Assembly (NCBI GenBank): GCA_022566435.1
Contig: JADFIX010000111.1
Span: forward strand, 1,113 to 8,518
Reading direction: 5' to 3'
DNA: 7,406 nucleotides
Source of the DNA: Planctomycetota bacterium
GTDB lineage: Bacteria > Planctomycetota > Phycisphaerae > UBA1845
The position numbers and the translations under genes were made by a program. The notes beneath the pieces were generated by a model. It saw only the letters and a program-made list of their open reading frames with translations. It searched no databases and was not told the DNA's origin. This document shows, piece after piece, positions 1 to 6,157 of this stretch; position 1 is the first letter of the stretch; each line of letters begins with the position of its first letter.

Positions 1-60
1 AACGCGATTCGGAATCAAGAGCCCTGCTTCGGCGAGTTGCCGTTCGACGCTCCGTCTCGT
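1..60 (-). pseudogene. Remnant (or 3' part) of a second ATPase-nuclease gene
   Basis: Read on the minus strand from 60 to 1, this frame gives 20 codons ending ...VERQLAEAGLLIPNRV, then runs off the window. It matches residues 622-639 of the ATPase-nuclease encoded at 1413-3368 at 15 of 18 positions. The DNA aligns without gaps to 1452-1510 at about 78% identity (46 of 59 by eye), including two 10-base exact blocks. Upstream in this frame there is an immediate stop (TAA at 63-61) and no similarity, so the 5' part of the gene is missing here. It is probably the surviving 3' end of a paralogue cut by recombination or insertion; the rest of its end would lie left of the window. The helix-turn-helix gene that ends at 15 uses the same bases in another frame. 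Confidence 0.65.
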
Positions 61-596
61 TTAGCCATCAGAGAATTGTCATATCGCCAAGTTCCGTATT
101 TGGTTTGATAAAGGAACGGTGGGCCACGAATCGTTCCAGCCCGTTGTGCCGCCGAAAACCGTAGAAGTATTCGTTCAATCGTTTCGGGTTTGAACTGAGT
201 GTTTTCGGTGAACGAACGGATGTCTGCAGTGATACTCATCAAGTCGGATTCCGCCGCGTCGCCGAATGCCTTTCGAACGAACAGCCCTGGATTTCTCATT
301 AGCCTTCCGTAGTTTCGTTGATAGAGTTTCGTTTTGCCTGCCGCCCGATACTGTTTGTTGTAGTTGTAGTGATAGTCCTTACGCTGTCTCTCACGTCGAC
401 GCGAGCGACGGGATGACTCTCGGTGAGATTTCTCGGCTTCGGGATCAATGTGGCGATACACCGTCTCTCTCGAAAAATCGACCTCTAGTTCTCCGGCTAT
501 CTGCCAGGATCCTGCTCCTTCCGCTCTCCGTTTCATTGCATATTCCAACCACGCGGCGTGCGTGGTCGGCGGCACTCTCTTTCGCTTGTAATTCAT
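15..596 (-). CDS. Helix-turn-helix DNA-binding protein, unknown family
   Basis: This 193-residue basic protein is not one I recognise by name. Residues about 14-50 read as a helix-turn-helix of the resolvase/transposase-regulator kind (GSWQIAGELEVDFSRETVYRHI), with the second helix around SRETVYRH. A very basic stretch follows (about 57-75, RRSRRRERQRK), then a mixed helical region (about 95-155) and a short GPPFLYQTKYGTWRYDNS segment. I chose ATG at 596 over the ATG at 671 because TTTATAAA lies 26 bases upstream of it, as expected for an archaeal short-leader start; the 671 start would put that TATA box inside the gene. The last 17 residues (AKRDGASNGNSPKQGS region) come from an out-of-frame reading of the ATPase 3' remnant at 1-60, so the natural C-terminus was probably replaced. 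It is likely a transcription regulator or element-specific DNA-binding protein; its target is unknown. Confidence 0.6.
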   Translation of the reverse strand: MNYKRKRVPPTTHAAWLEYAMKRRAEGAGSWQIAGELEVDFSRETVYRHIDPEAEKSHRESSRRSRRRERQRKDYHYNYNKQYRAAGKTKLYQRNYGRLMRNPGLFVRKAFGDAAESDLMSITADIRSFTENTQFKPETIERILLRFSAAQRAGTIRGPPFLYQTKYGTWRYDNSLMAKRDGASNGNSPKQGS

Positions 597-621
597 GATG
601 TAAATCGGGGCGTGATAATGG

Positions 622-629
622 TTTATAAA
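622..629 (-). promoter_or_regulatory. TATA-like box for the helix-turn-helix gene
   Basis: TTTATAAA, inside the palindrome GTTTATAAAC (621-630), is centred about 29 bases upstream of the ATG at 596, with an A-rich BRE-like stretch (CCAAACG) before it on the minus strand. This fits an archaeal TFB/TBP promoter with a leader of 0-4 bases. The ATG at 596 has no Shine-Dalgarno sequence, which supports a leaderless or nearly leaderless start. Confidence 0.45.
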
Positions 630-644
630 CGTTTGGGTGACTAG

Positions 645-765
645 ACTTTTGCGTTTTACACTTAAATTCATGGTAAAAACAGCAATTTTACGTATAGAAT
701 ACCATTAATCTACAATTTCCAATTATTTATTGTTTTACCCCTTTTTACACGTAAAGTGCAAAAGT
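645..765. repeat. AT-rich divergent region with 15-base inverted repeat
   Basis: The arms are ACTTTTGCGTTTTAC (645-659) and GTAAAGTGCAAAAGT (751-765), which match as an inverted repeat at 13 of 15 positions with 91 bases between. The interior is strongly AT-rich and carries further copies of the core hexamer TTTTAC: 686-691, 733-738 and 743-748 on the plus strand, and 673-678 as GTAAAA. The 673-678 and 686-691 copies can form a small hairpin. The whole gene-free stretch 597-873 separates two divergent genes. The repeats could be operator sites for the helix-turn-helix protein, an iteron-like replication site, or ends of a small mobile piece; the sequence alone does not decide. Confidence 0.45.
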
Positions 766-802
766 TCAGGGTGATGCAGGTTTTGTCCAGACGAGTTTTT
801 AC

Positions 803-830
803 TTGCGTGACCTCGGTGACGTTGTATAAT
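803..830 (+). promoter_or_regulatory. Promoter for the 874-1251 gene
   Basis: TTGCGT (803-808), 16 bases, then TATAAT (825-830) is a good match to a bacterial sigma70 promoter. The same TTGTATAA element also serves as an archaeal TATA box: a transcript starting about 26 bases downstream (near 853) would have a leader of about 20 bases carrying the ribosome-binding site at 862-868. The two readings cannot be told apart here. Confidence 0.45.
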
Positions 831-861
831 TCCTTTCAGTTGATGCGACCGTCTCGAAACG

Positions 862-868
862 GGAGGTT
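862..868 (+). promoter_or_regulatory. Strong ribosome-binding site deciding a GTG start
   Basis: GGAGGTT lies 5 bases before the GTG at 874. It is the main reason for choosing this GTG rather than a later ATG, and it supports the reality of an otherwise unrecognised gene. Confidence 0.6.
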
Positions 869-873
869 GAGCC

Positions 874-1251
874 GTGAATCTGTACGAGAGTGCTATCCGC
901 GACATTCTGCGAAGACCGGATTTACCGATGGAACGCGAGCCCTTAGACTACTTGGAGCGTAGTTCTAGCCGCGAGCTCTTGCCGACTCTAAAGATTACAG
1001 GCGAGCCCGGTCCCTACAGCCACCTCTTGGGCGAGCCAGTTACGAATGAGTTCGGAGTCGTAGTCGGTAGCTTCAAATCGCGTGGGAAGTACGGTGGTGG
1101 TGATCTCGTTAACTCGCATGGTTTTGTAACTGAACATGTAAGTGCAAACGGGACCGTTACAGATCATCACGGCCATGTAACCCGGCAGATTGAACGCAGA
1201 CCTTTGTTTTCTCAGCCAAGTTCGATAAACTCTCTAAACATCGGCCCATGA
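874..1251 (+). CDS. Hypothetical protein with short G-x-VT repeats
   Basis: This 125-residue protein belongs to no family I recognise. It starts at GTG with a strong Shine-Dalgarno sequence and an upstream promoter, so it is likely real. Residues 1-30 are charged and helical (MNLYESAIRDILRR...). The middle has glycine-rich beta-like segments (NEFGVVVGSFKSRGKYGGGD, about 57-77). Residues about 80-106 hold three short similar units, HGFVTEH, NGTVTDH and HGHVTRQ, 10 and 7 residues apart, which suggests a small beta-hairpin or repeat fold, perhaps a surface or binding module. The histidines (two adjacent in TDHHGH) could bind metal, but this is only a possibility. There is no signal peptide or membrane segment. 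It stands divergent from the helix-turn-helix gene, so it may be under that protein's control. Function unknown. Confidence 0.55.
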   Translation: MNLYESAIRDILRRPDLPMEREPLDYLERSSSRELLPTLKITGEPGPYSHLLGEPVTNEFGVVVGSFKSRGKYGGGDLVNSHGFVTEHVSANGTVTDHHGHVTRQIERRPLFSQPSSINSLNIGP

Positions 1252-1261
1252 TCCGAGTTAG

Positions 1262-1471
1262 TTGTCTAGCTTAACGACACGACAAGCGACAGCAGCTTTC
1301 GATTTGTTGGTTGCCGACGAAAGACTCGTCAAAATGTACTTCCCGAAGCCTGTCGTGCTGTTTAAGAAATACGGTTGCCTCCCCGGCAGCGGATCATGCA
1401 CGTTTCGCGTAGTTAATCCGTTCCGTCGACACCACCTCGCAAGACAAGTTGGACACGACTCGGAATCATAA
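1262..1471 (+). CDS. Possible small protein, convergent with the ATPase gene
   Basis: This is a 69-residue reading frame with a TTG start right after an in-frame stop and only a weak ribosome-binding site (GAG at 1255-1257). An ATG at 1334 would give a shorter product. Residues about 4-50 look protein-like (alternating helix and strand, FDLLVADERLVKMYFPKP, then VVLFKKYGCLPGSGSCTF), with two cysteines seven apart. The last 20 residues lie antisense to the 3' end of the ATPase gene (1413-1471) and look like chance reading. It could be coupled to the gene ending at 1251 (10 bases apart), or it may not be translated. No other gene explains 1262-1412. Confidence 0.3.
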   Translation: MSSLTTRQATAAFDLLVADERLVKMYFPKPVVLFKKYGCLPGSGSCTFRVVNPFRRHHLARQVGHDSES

Positions 1472-3368
1472 GACCGGCCTCGGCGAGTTGACGTTCGACG
1501 CGTCGCATCGCCGCCTCGTCTGTCGTGACGACGAATACCCGTTCGAGTCTCGACAGCAGGCAATTCCGAACATTGGCCACCACGTCGGATTTCCCGGTTT
1601 CCACCTCGATTCCCACGCGTTCACCGTTCTTCACCGCAAGCACGTCGATTTGTCCACCAACCCGTGCAGCCTCAATTTCAACCTTGTATCCATCGTTGGC
1701 AAACCGCCTCGCGTAGAACCGTTTCCAATACGCATGCGCGATGGACTCCCGTCGCTGACCGTTCTCAATCCCCAGTGCACGCCGCCCTTCCGTCGACAAA
1801 CGCAGCAAGACCTTGCGTGACCGCCCCACCGCGACCGTCTCCGCATCCAGCCATCCGGAATCAACAAGCTCCTCTTTCAACCTCGTGCCGGTGCCGGCGC
1901 TGAGCCCGAGACGTTGATAACGTCTCTTGACGCCGTCATCTTCATGATCATGGACATCTTCCAGGAACTGCAATGCTGTACCGGAAAGAACCCCTTCCCA
2001 CAGCGAACTCCGTGAAACCCGCCCGAATTCGCCCGACAGAGCCCCACGTCCGCCTGTACCTCTCGAATGCCGGCGAATGTACCGCGCCAGCGCCGCATCA
2101 CCCACGCTGCCTTTTTTCACGCCGACCAGCGGAAATCCTACCAGGAATGGTCTCCGCCAGCGGTCCTGGAGTTTGACAACACCCTGCCCCACCGGTAGCG
2201 CTGAGAAAACCCACTTCTCATCATCCTCCACACCGGAGATCGCCGCAGCCTTGTTGATGTCGCTAGGGTCTTTGAGGTTTAGGCAAACGCTGGTGTAGCT
2301 GTTGCCCAACGCCACGCTGGAGATCATGTGCGGATGCTGATCGATGACCACCATGGCCAGGCCGACTTCGCGGCACTGACGCAGAAGCATGTTCATCAGC
2401 GTCTCGCTCGATCTTCGCTCCTGACGGTAGAGGAGATGATGAGCCTCTTCAATGAAAACCACAAGTTTCAGCTTCTCGCGGTCGGACCCGGCAAGTTGCA
2501 CATAGAACAACCACAACAAGAGCAACGGCACCAGGAACTTCTTACTACTTTCGGTCAACGCATCCAGTTCGATAATCGTACTCTCGCGAAGGAAGGACTG
2601 GGCCAGCCGTTCCTGGGAGACCGAATCCTTCGCCGACAGGTCCGCGAAGTCAAGGCTCTCGAGGGCACGAATCGCGGAGATCTTCCAGCCCCCTGCTCTA
2701 CCAGTCCCTGGCATTTTGCCCACGTCGGCTAAAACTTCCTTCACGGTCGGCGCTTGGATCCCCCGGTCACGACATGCAGACAAAGCCCGTTGTAGAACAC
2801 TCCTCGCACCGTCACCCAGAGTAAAGGCATCGGCAAGAATATCGACAACCTGATTGATGTAGACATTGGGCTCCAGACCGGGCGGCGGAATGAACGGATT
2901 GAAGACAAGCGGAGCGAGCCGTCGCCCTGGGGTATACACATTGACCTTGGTTTTCAAACGCGGGAGCATATGGCGCGCCGTGCGCTTCCAGTCCAGGAAC
3001 AGAAACGGAATCTTCTTCGCCGCCAGCTGCTCCAGAATGTGAAACGATACGTTGGTCTTTCCGGCACCGGAGCGGCCGAAGATCGCCAAGTTCTGAAGAA
3101 GCTCGCCCGACGAAATCCCCGCAGGCCATTTTTCCCGCTCGTAGAGAACGGTGCCGAGATGGATCGCGCCCCGGGCCTTCTGCGGCGGCGGCAGGGAGAG
3201 CAGGATCTTGCCGTTCCCATCGCCCAGCTTACGGTGGGCGACGCTGACGATCTGCTTGTCGATCAGGTCACGCAGGTCGGGGTCGGCGGTTTCGCGTGCC
3301 TTCAGCCAGCGGTCCACCTCCTTCGGCATGAGCGGCTTCAGCTTGCGGGCGAGTTTGTGGATGTCCAT
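1413..3368 (-). CDS. HerA/FtsK-type ATPase fused to winged helix and PD-(D/E)XK-like nuclease
   Basis: This 651-residue protein has three modules. Residues about 65-420 form a HerA/VirB4/TraG-like (DUF87) P-loop ATPase: Walker A GRSGAGKT at 98-105, Walker B VVFIEEAHHLL at about 303-313, and a sensor-like VVIDQHPHMIS at about 340-350. Residues about 450-535 form a winged helix (RYQRLGLSAGTGTRLKEEL then a basic wing and LRLSTEGRRAL). Residues about 545-640 look like a PD-(D/E)XK nuclease fold: D575 in GGQIDVL, then IEVETGK with E588, E590 and K593. ATPases of this class form hexamers that pump or thread DNA. The fused winged helix and nuclease would let one protein recognise, move and cut DNA, in conjugation-like transfer, end processing or defence. 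It starts 4 bases after the upstream helical gene and has no clear ribosome-binding site, so translation is probably coupled. A diverged copy of its 3' end lies at 1-60. Confidence 0.88.
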   Translation of the reverse strand: MDIHKLARKLKPLMPKEVDRWLKARETADPDLRDLIDKQIVSVAHRKLGDGNGKILLSLPPPQKARGAIHLGTVLYEREKWPAGISSGELLQNLAIFGRSGAGKTNVSFHILEQLAAKKIPFLFLDWKRTARHMLPRLKTKVNVYTPGRRLAPLVFNPFIPPPGLEPNVYINQVVDILADAFTLGDGARSVLQRALSACRDRGIQAPTVKEVLADVGKMPGTGRAGGWKISAIRALESLDFADLSAKDSVSQERLAQSFLRESTIIELDALTESSKKFLVPLLLLWLFYVQLAGSDREKLKLVVFIEEAHHLLYRQERRSSETLMNMLLRQCREVGLAMVVIDQHPHMISSVALGNSYTSVCLNLKDPSDINKAAAISGVEDDEKWVFSALPVGQGVVKLQDRWRRPFLVGFPLVGVKKGSVGDAALARYIRRHSRGTGGRGALSGEFGRVSRSSLWEGVLSGTALQFLEDVHDHEDDGVKRRYQRLGLSAGTGTRLKEELVDSGWLDAETVAVGRSRKVLLRLSTEGRRALGIENGQRRESIAHAYWKRFYARRFANDGYKVEIEAARVGGQIDVLAVKNGERVGIEVETGKSDVVANVRNCLLSRLERVFVVTTDEAAMRRVERQLAEAGLMIPSRVQLVLRGGVDGTD

Positions 3369-3372
3369 GGAT

Positions 3373-3810
3373 CTAATATCTGAGTTGGCGGTGGCGATTG
3401 GCCAGCGACAAGAGACGATCGAGAATGGCCTGGCGATCTCTGACGTACTGCACGGACCAGCGACGTCGCTCCTCGTCGAGATGACGAATTCGATCGCGCA
3501 GCCTGTCCCGTTCCGGTAGGCGTGGATCTTCGTACACCGGCGGAGGCGGCGTGCGTTGCAGGATCGCCGTGCCCAGGTTGCACTCGTGGCGCATCAGGCT
3601 GCTGCGAATCTCCCGGTGTACGTCGCGAAGTCGATCGAGGTGATCCAAAGTGAGGGCTATGTCGCGTTCGATGAGTAAGACGATAGGATCCTGCCCTTCC
3701 CGTTGTCGTCCGCGCCGCACGATCTCCCGAGCCTGCAGCTCGAGCCGCTGAGAAAACGAAGGCGGCGGCTTGTCGTTCAGGATGCGTATCCGCTTTCTGC
3801 GACCGGTCAA
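3373..3810 (-). CDS. Basic helical (coiled-coil-like) protein, putative ATPase partner
   Basis: This 145-residue protein is very rich in Arg, Asp, Glu and Leu. Two long helical stretches (about 20-72 and 98-143) with leucine/isoleucine spacing typical of coiled coils flank a proline-rich linker (QRTPPPPVYEDP, about 85-96). It has no catalytic motif, signal peptide or membrane segment. The start is TTG, with GGAGG 10 bases upstream; its TTGA overlaps the stop of the ArdC gene, and its own stop is 4 bases before the ATPase start. This tight coupling on both sides suggests it works with the ATPase, perhaps as an adaptor, clamp or DNA-binding partner. I do not recognise a family and no function is claimed. 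Confidence 0.7.
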   Translation of the reverse strand: MTGRRKRIRILNDKPPPSFSQRLELQAREIVRRGRQREGQDPIVLLIERDIALTLDHLDRLRDVHREIRSSLMRHECNLGTAILQRTPPPPVYEDPRLPERDRLRDRIRHLDEERRRWSVQYVRDRQAILDRLLSLANRHRQLRY

Positions 3811-4661
3811 ACTGATTTCGCCTCCACTTGCCGATCGAGGACGTAGTCCACCGCCTTCTGAGACTGGGCGGCGCTTTGCACTACAAGGCGGCTGTCGTTG
3901 CGGAGCCTACCCAACCAGGAGGCAATGTAAGATGCGGAGTTGTCGATCACCGCGTTCTCGATGCCGGTATGGCCGCAAAGGAAGGTGGCGCCCATTTCCG
4001 CCACGAGTTCTTCCTTGCTGTAGGTGCGCGAGCCGAAAACGATCGACTGGGTGATCCCCGGCCGAGCCAGTCGCGATTCGTGGCCGGTGCTGTGCACCAA
4101 CTCGTGGAACATTGTGCTGTAGTACGCCTCCGGGCCGTCGAAGCGCTCTCGCAGCGGAATCTGCACACGGCCGCTCTGTGGATCATAGATCGCGCGGACT
4201 CCGCCATGTCCAATCGGTGGTGCACGGGGCATGTTGGCCACCACATCCTGGCAGCGCTGGATGGGCGAGAACACCCGATCCGGTATCGTTAGATCTGGAT
4301 ACTCGATGCCTTCACACTGCTCGACGTTGAACACCGTGTAATACCGCAAGAACGGATGCCGGGTAGTTTCGCCCGTGTCGGGATCGTCACGATCAACCCA
4401 CTTCCAGAAGACGCAGGGGAAGCCGCGCTCGCCTTTTCGTACGTAGCCGTCACGATGACGGGCCTGTTTGAACGTGAGCCAATAGGGCGCTTCGTAGCCC
4501 GCCGCGGACAGAAGGAACACGTTGACGCCGCGGTAGCGTTTGTCGGAAACGAGGTTTCGAGGATGACGCTCGTCACCGCCCCAGGGCCGGTGCCAGGGCA
4601 CGGTTCCCGCTTCCAGGAGTTTGAGAATTCGATCGGTGATGACCTCGTAAGCGGTGCCCAT
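3807..4661 (-). CDS. ardC: ArdC-like anti-restriction protein with zincin metallopeptidase domain
   Basis: This 284-residue protein has the two-part plan of ArdC. Residues about 3-110 form the N-terminal ssDNA-binding domain (VITDRILKLLEAGTVPWHRPW, then RYRGVNVFLLSAAGY and a YWLTFKQA segment). Residues about 170-280 form the C-terminal zincin-like metallopeptidase domain with HELVHSTGH (HExxH at about 186-190) and a downstream EELVAEMGA whose glutamate fits the third zinc ligand. The YIASWLGRLRND end is also typical. ArdC proteins enter or act on recipient DNA during plasmid transfer and protect it from type I and II restriction. The frame is open to 4784, but the extra 41 residues are not family-like. 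ATG at 4661 puts MGTAYEVITDRI at the usual family start and has a TATA-like box 25 bases upstream. It is first in the sub-operon ArdC, helical protein, ATPase. Confidence 0.88.
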   Translation of the reverse strand: MGTAYEVITDRILKLLEAGTVPWHRPWGGDERHPRNLVSDKRYRGVNVFLLSAAGYEAPYWLTFKQARHRDGYVRKGERGFPCVFWKWVDRDDPDTGETTRHPFLRYYTVFNVEQCEGIEYPDLTIPDRVFSPIQRCQDVVANMPRAPPIGHGGVRAIYDPQSGRVQIPLRERFDGPEAYYSTMFHELVHSTGHESRLARPGITQSIVFGSRTYSKEELVAEMGATFLCGHTGIENAVIDNSASYIASWLGRLRNDSRLVVQSAAQSQKAVDYVLDRQVEAKSV

Positions 4662-4680
4662 GCGGATCGCACGGGTTAGG

Positions 4681-4689
4681 CCTTTTATT
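4681..4689 (-). promoter_or_regulatory. TATA-like box for the ArdC operon
   Basis: On the minus strand AATAAAAGG lies centred 25 bases before the ATG at 4661, where an archaeal TATA box for a leaderless transcript should be. No Shine-Dalgarno sequence precedes the ATG. This suggests that ArdC, the helical protein and the ATPase have their own promoter inside the larger block. Confidence 0.4.
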
Positions 4690-4701
4690 GGTTTGAACTG
4701 T

Positions 4702-4725
4702 ATTGGCGATTGCCATTGGCGATTG
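4702..4725. repeat. Short tandem repeat upstream of ArdC
   Basis: ATTGGCGATTG occurs twice, 13 bases apart (4702-4712 and 4715-4725), just upstream of the TATA-like box on the minus strand. A related GGCGATTGGCCA lies at about 3393-3404, before the ATPase gene. The position upstream of a core promoter fits an operator or activator site, possibly for the two-winged-helix protein, but this is a guess. Confidence 0.4.
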
Positions 4726-4801
4726 TCGTGGATTTCGGGACTGGGACAAAGTTGCCGAATGCAGCCTGGGTGATGTTCGTCCATGAGAGCCTGCGTCGAA
4801 G

Positions 4802-5557
4802 TTAAGCCGCTGCCTTGGCTTCGGCATCGTCAGGCGGGTCAATAAGTCTGAGTCTATCGCGAGCCATCTTGACGTACTCCTCATTCAGGTCGAACCCGAG
4901 GTAGTTTCGGCCGAGCGCTTTAGCCGCGACGGCCGTGGTACCCGAGCCCATGAAGGGATCCAGGACGAGATCGCCCTCGTTGGAACTCGCCCGGACCAAA
5001 AGTCTGATGAACTCGAGAGGCTTCTCGGTCGGGTGCTTGGTCTTTCGATGGGTATTGGCGAAATGGAAGACGTTCTTGCACTCGGCTTGTGAGACGAAAT
5101 TGAAAACACTCGGCTTACCCTTTGTCAAGTACATGCACAGCTCAAATGCGCTACGGTAGTTCGTTTTGCTCAGGCTTGGAATCGGGTTCTTCTTGACCAT
5201 GGCCAACTGATTCCGGTAGGTGAAGCCGCGTTCGACCGCTTTTCGCACGAAGACGCCGTTCTGCTCGCGGGCGGTGAACATGTAGAACGCCCCGCCGGGT
5301 TTGAGTACGCGGTAGCATTCGCTGATCACCTGCATGATCAGCACGTCGTAATCGAACGGATGAAACCGATCCCAGGCACCCCATACCTTTAGCGTGGAGA
5401 TGGGCGTGCCACTCTTCATGGTCAAACGGTCGGCCGCCGCGATGTTGTAGGGTGGATCGGTGACGATGAGATCGACGCTTTCGTTTTCCAGGCGCTTCAG
5501 CCCGTCGATGGCGTCGATGCGGTAAATCCGATTGGGCGTTAATGGGAGCCGTGTCAC
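4802..5557 (-). CDS. Beta-class DNA adenine (or N4-cytosine) methyltransferase
   Basis: This 251-residue enzyme transfers a methyl group from S-adenosylmethionine to an amino group in DNA. The motif order is that of the beta class: catalytic TDPPYN at 33-38 comes first, then the KHPTEKP segment (about 174-180), then the cofactor-binding DPFMGSGTT at 200-208, followed by LGFDLNEEY. DPPY favours N6-adenine methylation, though N4-cytosine remains possible. Its length fits the small stand-alone enzymes. No restriction endonuclease gene lies next to it, so it is an orphan; such enzymes on mobile elements mask sites against host restriction or regulate genes. It starts at GTG, whose GTGA overlaps the stop of the winged-helix gene, with GGAGGTG 5 bases upstream. 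The recognition sequence cannot be told from the protein. Confidence 0.93.
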   Translation of the reverse strand: MTRLPLTPNRIYRIDAIDGLKRLENESVDLIVTDPPYNIAAADRLTMKSGTPISTLKVWGAWDRFHPFDYDVLIMQVISECYRVLKPGGAFYMFTAREQNGVFVRKAVERGFTYRNQLAMVKKNPIPSLSKTNYRSAFELCMYLTKGKPSVFNFVSQAECKNVFHFANTHRKTKHPTEKPLEFIRLLVRASSNEGDLVLDPFMGSGTTAVAAKALGRNYLGFDLNEEYVKMARDRLRLIDPPDDAEAKAAA

Positions 5558-6129
5558 GCCGGCACCTCCGCTCGGCGCAGGAGTTCCTGGAACTGCAGGC
5601 CGTTCTCGGTCAATTCGTACATACGGTGGGCGCGTTTTTTCCGCTGTATAGCCCGAACGATCCCGTGGGCTAGGAAGAGACCCATGACGTCACGAACGTT
5701 GTTGGCGCTCATGCGCAGTGATGATTGTCGCGCTTTCGCCTTACGCTTGATGTCCGCGGGCTGCATGGGCTGTGAAAGGGTCTTGACGATGGTCGCACGA
5801 TGGCTGTAGCAGACCCAGCCGTAGAGATTCCAGTCGACGGCGGGATGGTAATGCTTTGGCACCGCCCTTCCAAGATACTGACAAACTCGCCTCTGGCAGG
5901 CCGTTCCCGGCCGCGTGAGCCAGTAGAGCCGGCTACGGCGGGCGCTCTCGTTGAGACAGCGCACCAAACCGGCAAGTGCCAGATCGCGAACGGTCTCGCG
6001 GCATGCGTCGAACGACAGGCCGATCTTGTGCGCCATCTGCCTGGCAGTAAGCGGCTGGTCCAGGTGACACAGGATGCGCGTTCGTTTCTTGCTGCGGGTG
6101 ATGTAATGGTAAGCTTCGCTAGGTTGCAC
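5554..6129 (-). CDS. Protein with two winged-helix domains, likely regulator
   Basis: This 191-residue protein carries two winged-helix DNA-binding units. The first spans about 10-72, with LTARQMAHKIGLSFDACRE then TVRDLALAGLVRC and a wing ending RLYWLTRPG. The second spans about 105-183, with the helix pair SANNVRDVMGLFLAHGIVRA and a wing ending RMYELTENG. A linker with an NLYGWVCYSHRATIVKTL helix joins them. It has no ligand-binding or catalytic motif and no membrane segment. Such tandem winged-helix proteins are common as regulators in archaea and their elements. It starts at GTG; an in-frame stop 12 bases upstream excludes a longer form. An AT-rich box lies 25 bases before the GTG. It overlaps the methyltransferase gene by 4 bases, so it probably controls that gene and perhaps itself. 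Confidence 0.75.
   Translation of the reverse strand: MQPSEAYHYITRSKKRTRILCHLDQPLTARQMAHKIGLSFDACRETVRDLALAGLVRCLNESARRSRLYWLTRPGTACQRRVCQYLGRAVPKHYHPAVDWNLYGWVCYSHRATIVKTLSQPMQPADIKRKAKARQSSLRMSANNVRDVMGLFLAHGIVRAIQRKKRAHRMYELTENGLQFQELLRRAEVPA
5563..5569 (-). promoter_or_regulatory. Strong ribosome-binding site of the methyltransferase gene
   Basis: GGAGGTG on the minus strand sits 5 bases before the GTG at 5557, inside the end of the upstream winged-helix gene. It fixes the GTG start and shows that internal operon genes here use Shine-Dalgarno pairing, unlike the leading genes. Confidence 0.65.
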
Positions 6130-6150
6130 GTAGGGTTGCCATTAGCCGAC

Positions 6151-6157
6151 TAATTTT
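6151..6157 (-). promoter_or_regulatory. TATA-like box for the winged-helix/methyltransferase operon
   Basis: AAAATTA on the minus strand is centred 25 bases before the GTG at 6129, in the position of an archaeal TATA box for a leaderless transcript. An AGGAG further upstream (about 6158-6162) is too far from the GTG to act as its ribosome-binding site. Confidence 0.35.

Noticed and set aside
597..671. 25-residue N-terminal extension of the helix-turn-helix protein
   Set aside because: It would put a good TATA-like box inside the gene, lies in AT-rich regulatory-looking DNA, and is not needed for the DNA-binding domain.
1..1510. Simple insertion-sequence explanation for the duplicated 60 bases
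   Set aside because: No transposase gene or terminal inverted repeats adjoin the two copies, and 78% identity is too low for a recent target-site duplication; an old paralogue fits better.
1258..1563. Minus-strand frame of 101 codons
   Set aside because: It overlaps the ATPase 3' end in another frame and is Arg/Thr-rich noise.
3828..4292. Plus-strand frame of 154 codons inside the ArdC region
   Set aside because: It is antisense to conserved ArdC motifs and has no recognisable features.
4662..4784. 41-residue N-terminal extension of the ArdC frame
   Set aside because: The extension has no family-like sequence, and ATG at 4661 places the conserved ArdC start correctly with a TATA-like box upstream.
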